Below are positions 5,846 through 7,363 of a DNA stretch of 7,363 bases, in pieces. The notes under the pieces are model-generated. The model ran no database searches, was not told the origin of the DNA, and saw only the letters and a program-made list of their open reading frames with translations. The translations under genes and the position numbers were made by a program. How positions within the stretch are numbered: the stretch's first letter is position 1; every line of letters starts with the position of its first letter. Origin of the DNA: an uncultured Clostridia bacterium (lineage in GTDB: Bacteria; Bacillota; Clostridia; Peptostreptococcales; Anaerovoracaceae). Where the stretch lies: NCBI GenBank assembly GCA_934278965.1, contig CAKQWL010000023.1:1-7363 (forward strand), given 5' to 3'.

Positions 5846-6328
5846 CTACTCTTCCGAAACCGTCACTTTTCGAATTCTCTGCGGCGTCTTCGGCTTGTCG
5901 TACAGATCTCTCGGCGTATTGACAATCTCGTCCGCCGCGTCCATTCCTTCTGTAATTTTTCCGAAAGCGGCATACTGCCCGTCCAAATGCGGGGCATCCG
6001 CAACCATAATGAAGAACTGGCTTCCGGCCGAATCCGGATGCATTGCTCTCGCCATCGAAAGCACTCCTCTTGTATGCTTCAGGTTATTCTCAAAACCGTT
6101 GGCCGCAAATTCTCCGGGAATATTGTGCCCAGGGCCGCCGGTACCGGTCCCGTTTGGACACCCGCCCTGAATCATGAAGCCCGGAATCACTCTGTGAAAA
6201 ATCAATCCGTCATAAAACCCGCTTTCCGCAAGCGCACGAAAATTTTCTACGGTTTTCGGCGCGATCTCCGGATAATGCTCACCCTTCATGACTTTCCCAT
6301 TTTCCATTTCAATCGTTACTGTAACCAT
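5846..6328 (-). CDS. cyclophilin-type peptidyl-prolyl cis-trans isomerase
   Basis: Catalyses cis-trans isomerisation of Xaa-Pro bonds. There is no signal peptide or membrane segment, so it acts in the cytoplasm. The 160 residues cover a single cyclophilin domain. Seen: NFRALAESGFYDGLIFHRVIP with catalytic R46 (FHR), then GFMIQGG (F51, M52, Q54), GVLSMAR, SQFFI (103-107), and HLDGQYAAFGKI. The site equivalent to human CypA Trp121, important for cyclosporin binding, is His114, as in many bacterial cyclophilins. AAGGAGG (6340-6334) lies 5 bases before the ATG at 6328. It follows the transporter pair by 57 bases with no terminator, so it may be co-transcribed with it. No clear terminator follows the stop either, though the next gene has its own promoter. 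Confidence 0.95.
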   Translation of the reverse strand: MVTVTIEMENGKVMKGEHYPEIAPKTVENFRALAESGFYDGLIFHRVIPGFMIQGGCPNGTGTGGPGHNIPGEFAANGFENNLKHTRGVLSMARAMHPDSAGSQFFIMVADAPHLDGQYAAFGKITEGMDAADEIVNTPRDLYDKPKTPQRIRKVTVSEE

Positions 6329-6385
6329 TCTTTCCTCCTTATTCTTCTTGATTTTCTGATTTTTACACCTGTATTCTTTCTATCT

Positions 6386-6922
6386 TCATGAACAGATCCA
6401 AGCACCGACCAGCCCCATCAAAATCGTGATCTTGATCGGACTGATCCGAAACTTTGCCGCCAGCAGAAAAGACAGCGCAAAAATCACCAGCGGCACCGCA
6501 TGAAGCGCTCCGTCCGTCCAAAGCACCGTTTTTCCGACCACGATCACCGCCGATGCGACAAGACCTACCGTCACCGGCCGGATCCCGACAAAAATCCCCT
6601 GCACCGTCCTGCTTTCATGAAACTTTTTCAAAAATGCCGACACCGTCAGGACAATCACAAACGACGGCAGAGCAACCCCGAAGGTCGCAGCGGCAGCTCC
6701 GGCAACTCCTCCGTACTGAAACCCGACATACGTCGCCGCGTTAACCGCAATCGGTCCCGGCGTCACCTGAGAAAGCGCCACCAGATTCGAAAATTCCGCT
6801 GCCGACATAAAGCCGGCCTCCTGCACGGTCTGAAAGATCATCGGCAGCATCGCAAGACCGCCTCCGAATCCAAAGACCCCGATCTTCATAAACATCACAC
6901 AGAGAAAAAGATAAGCTTCCAT
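6386..6922 (-). CDS. chromate transporter family protein, second half-size subunit
   Basis: Single-domain (short-chain) member of the CHR family (Pfam Chromate_transp), a polytopic inner-membrane protein of 178 residues. The signature FGFGGGLAMLPMI (about 17-29) and the conserved VTPGPIAVNAATYVG (53-67) are visible, followed by several hydrophobic stretches predicted as membrane segments. Short CHR proteins are typically encoded as adjacent pairs and are thought to act together as one transporter. Chromate efflux is the named family role, but the substrate cannot be told from sequence. The ATG shares its A with the stop of the upstream partner (TAATG), and AAGGAGG (6938-6932) lies 9 bases upstream inside the partner's coding tail, indicating coupled translation. 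Confidence 0.92.
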   Translation of the reverse strand: MEAYLFLCVMFMKIGVFGFGGGLAMLPMIFQTVQEAGFMSAAEFSNLVALSQVTPGPIAVNAATYVGFQYGGVAGAAAATFGVALPSFVIVLTVSAFLKKFHESRTVQGIFVGIRPVTVGLVASAVIVVGKTVLWTDGALHAVPLVIFALSFLLAAKFRISPIKITILMGLVGAWICS

Positions 6923-7363
6923 TACGCGTTTCCTCCTTCCCCGCCGTTTCCGGTTTCGCCGCTCCCGTTCTTTCCGGCGGCAAGCGCCGTATAGACACAG
7001 CCGAGAACCGCCCCGATCACAATGGTAATCACCGCGTTCAAATCAAAAAATGCCACCGGAATGAAGCTCGCGGCCGCCAGCACCGCCGGAAACCATCCTT
7101 TCACGGTCTGCCTTGCTAGCTTGTAAGCAGAGTACAGGATCAGTCCGCAGGAAGAGGCCTTAATCCCGGCAAAAGCCCCGTCCACATAACGATTTTCTCC
7201 AATGGTGCCGAGAATCAATACCGCGAGGATAATGACAAGAAAGGACGGCAGGATCACCCCTACCGTCGCAAAAAGGGCTCCGGCAAAGCCCTTTCTATGA
7301 TTTCCGATATAAGTCGCCGCATTGATTGCGATGACGCCCGGCATCGCCTGCGTCACCGCAATG
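6922..7363 (-). CDS. chromate transporter family protein, first half-size subunit (5' end cut by window)
   Basis: Partner CHR-family membrane protein. The frame is open to the window edge: the first full codons read I-A-V-T-Q-A-MPGVIAINAATYIG, so the GTG at 7356 is an internal Val, not a start. It carries the family's QxxPGxxAxNxATYxG motif and three to four hydrophobic segments. The N-terminal FGGG motif must lie outside the window. About 147 residues are visible. The protein ends in a hydrophilic Gly/Asn/Glu-rich tail (GKNGSGETGNGGEGGNA) whose codons also supply the ribosome binding site for the next gene. Substrate unknown from sequence. Confidence 0.9.
   Translation of the reverse strand, partial: IAVTQAMPGVIAINAATYIGNHRKGFAGALFATVGVILPSFLVIILAVLILGTIGENRYVDGAFAGIKASSCGLILYSAYKLARQTVKGWFPAVLAAASFIPVAFFDLNAVITIVIGAVLGCVYTALAAGKNGSGETGNGGEGGNA
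6932..6938 (-). promoter_or_regulatory. ribosome binding site of the second transporter gene, embedded in the first
   Basis: AAGGAGG lies inside the last codons of the first transporter gene, 9 bases before the ATG that overlaps its TAA. With the one-base TAATG overlap this supports translational coupling of the pair. Confidence 0.8.

Noticed and set aside
5846..6388. A promoter or terminator between the transporter pair and the cyclophilin gene
   Set aside because: The 57-base gap has no hairpin with a T-run, and only a weak -10-like TAAAAA without a matching -35, so nothing supportable.
7354..7356. GTG at 7356 as the start of the first transporter gene
   Set aside because: The frame stays open upstream with family-like residues (I-A before V-T-Q), and the conserved N-terminal FGGG part would be missing; the gene is cut by the window instead.

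Overview
The window reads as chromosome of a low-to-mid G+C Gram-positive anaerobe of the Clostridia, most likely a Lachnospiraceae-type organism. The reasons are strong AGGAGG-type ribosome binding sites, a LysM-G5-M23 wall hydrolase of clostridial architecture, a clostridial-type ThyA, and the cysS-mrnC-...-rlmB gene order known from Bacillota. The species assignment is inference. All nine genes lie on the minus strand, so the biological order runs from high to low coordinates.

In transcription order the window holds: (1) a pair of half-size chromate-transporter-family membrane proteins (7363-6922, cut by the window edge, and 6922-6386), joined by a TAATG stop/start overlap; (2) a cytoplasmic cyclophilin-type peptidyl-prolyl isomerase (6328-5846); (3) a 174-base gap with a TTGACA promoter, a WalR-like box and a small leader hairpin; (4) a secreted LysM-G5-M23 cell-wall protein (5671-4391) whose HxH motif has lost its first histidine; (5) a 99-base junction where a strong promoter (TTGAAA-17-TATAAT) abuts and partly fires inside an intrinsic terminator; (6) a tightly packed translation/nucleotide run: cysS (4291-2891), mrnC (2843-2397), thyA (2377-1547), folA (1462-932) and rlmB (858 to beyond position 1).

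The last run combines tRNA charging (CysS), 23S rRNA maturation (Mini-III) and 23S rRNA 2'-O-methylation (RlmB) with a thymidylate module. ThyA makes dTMP and leaves dihydrofolate, which DHFR recycles. From memory, many Clostridia carry flavin-dependent thyX at this position, so thyA+folA may be an in-place replacement.

I see no mobile element, CRISPR array, tRNA or rRNA gene, and no convincing plus-strand gene. No gap exceeds 300 bases. The genes are ordinary. The items worth a second look are small: the promoter/terminator overlap before cysS, a perfect 11-bp hairpin inside the coding sequence of the double-strand-specific RNase gene mrnC, the missing catalytic His in the M23 domain, and the WalR-like box over that gene's promoter.
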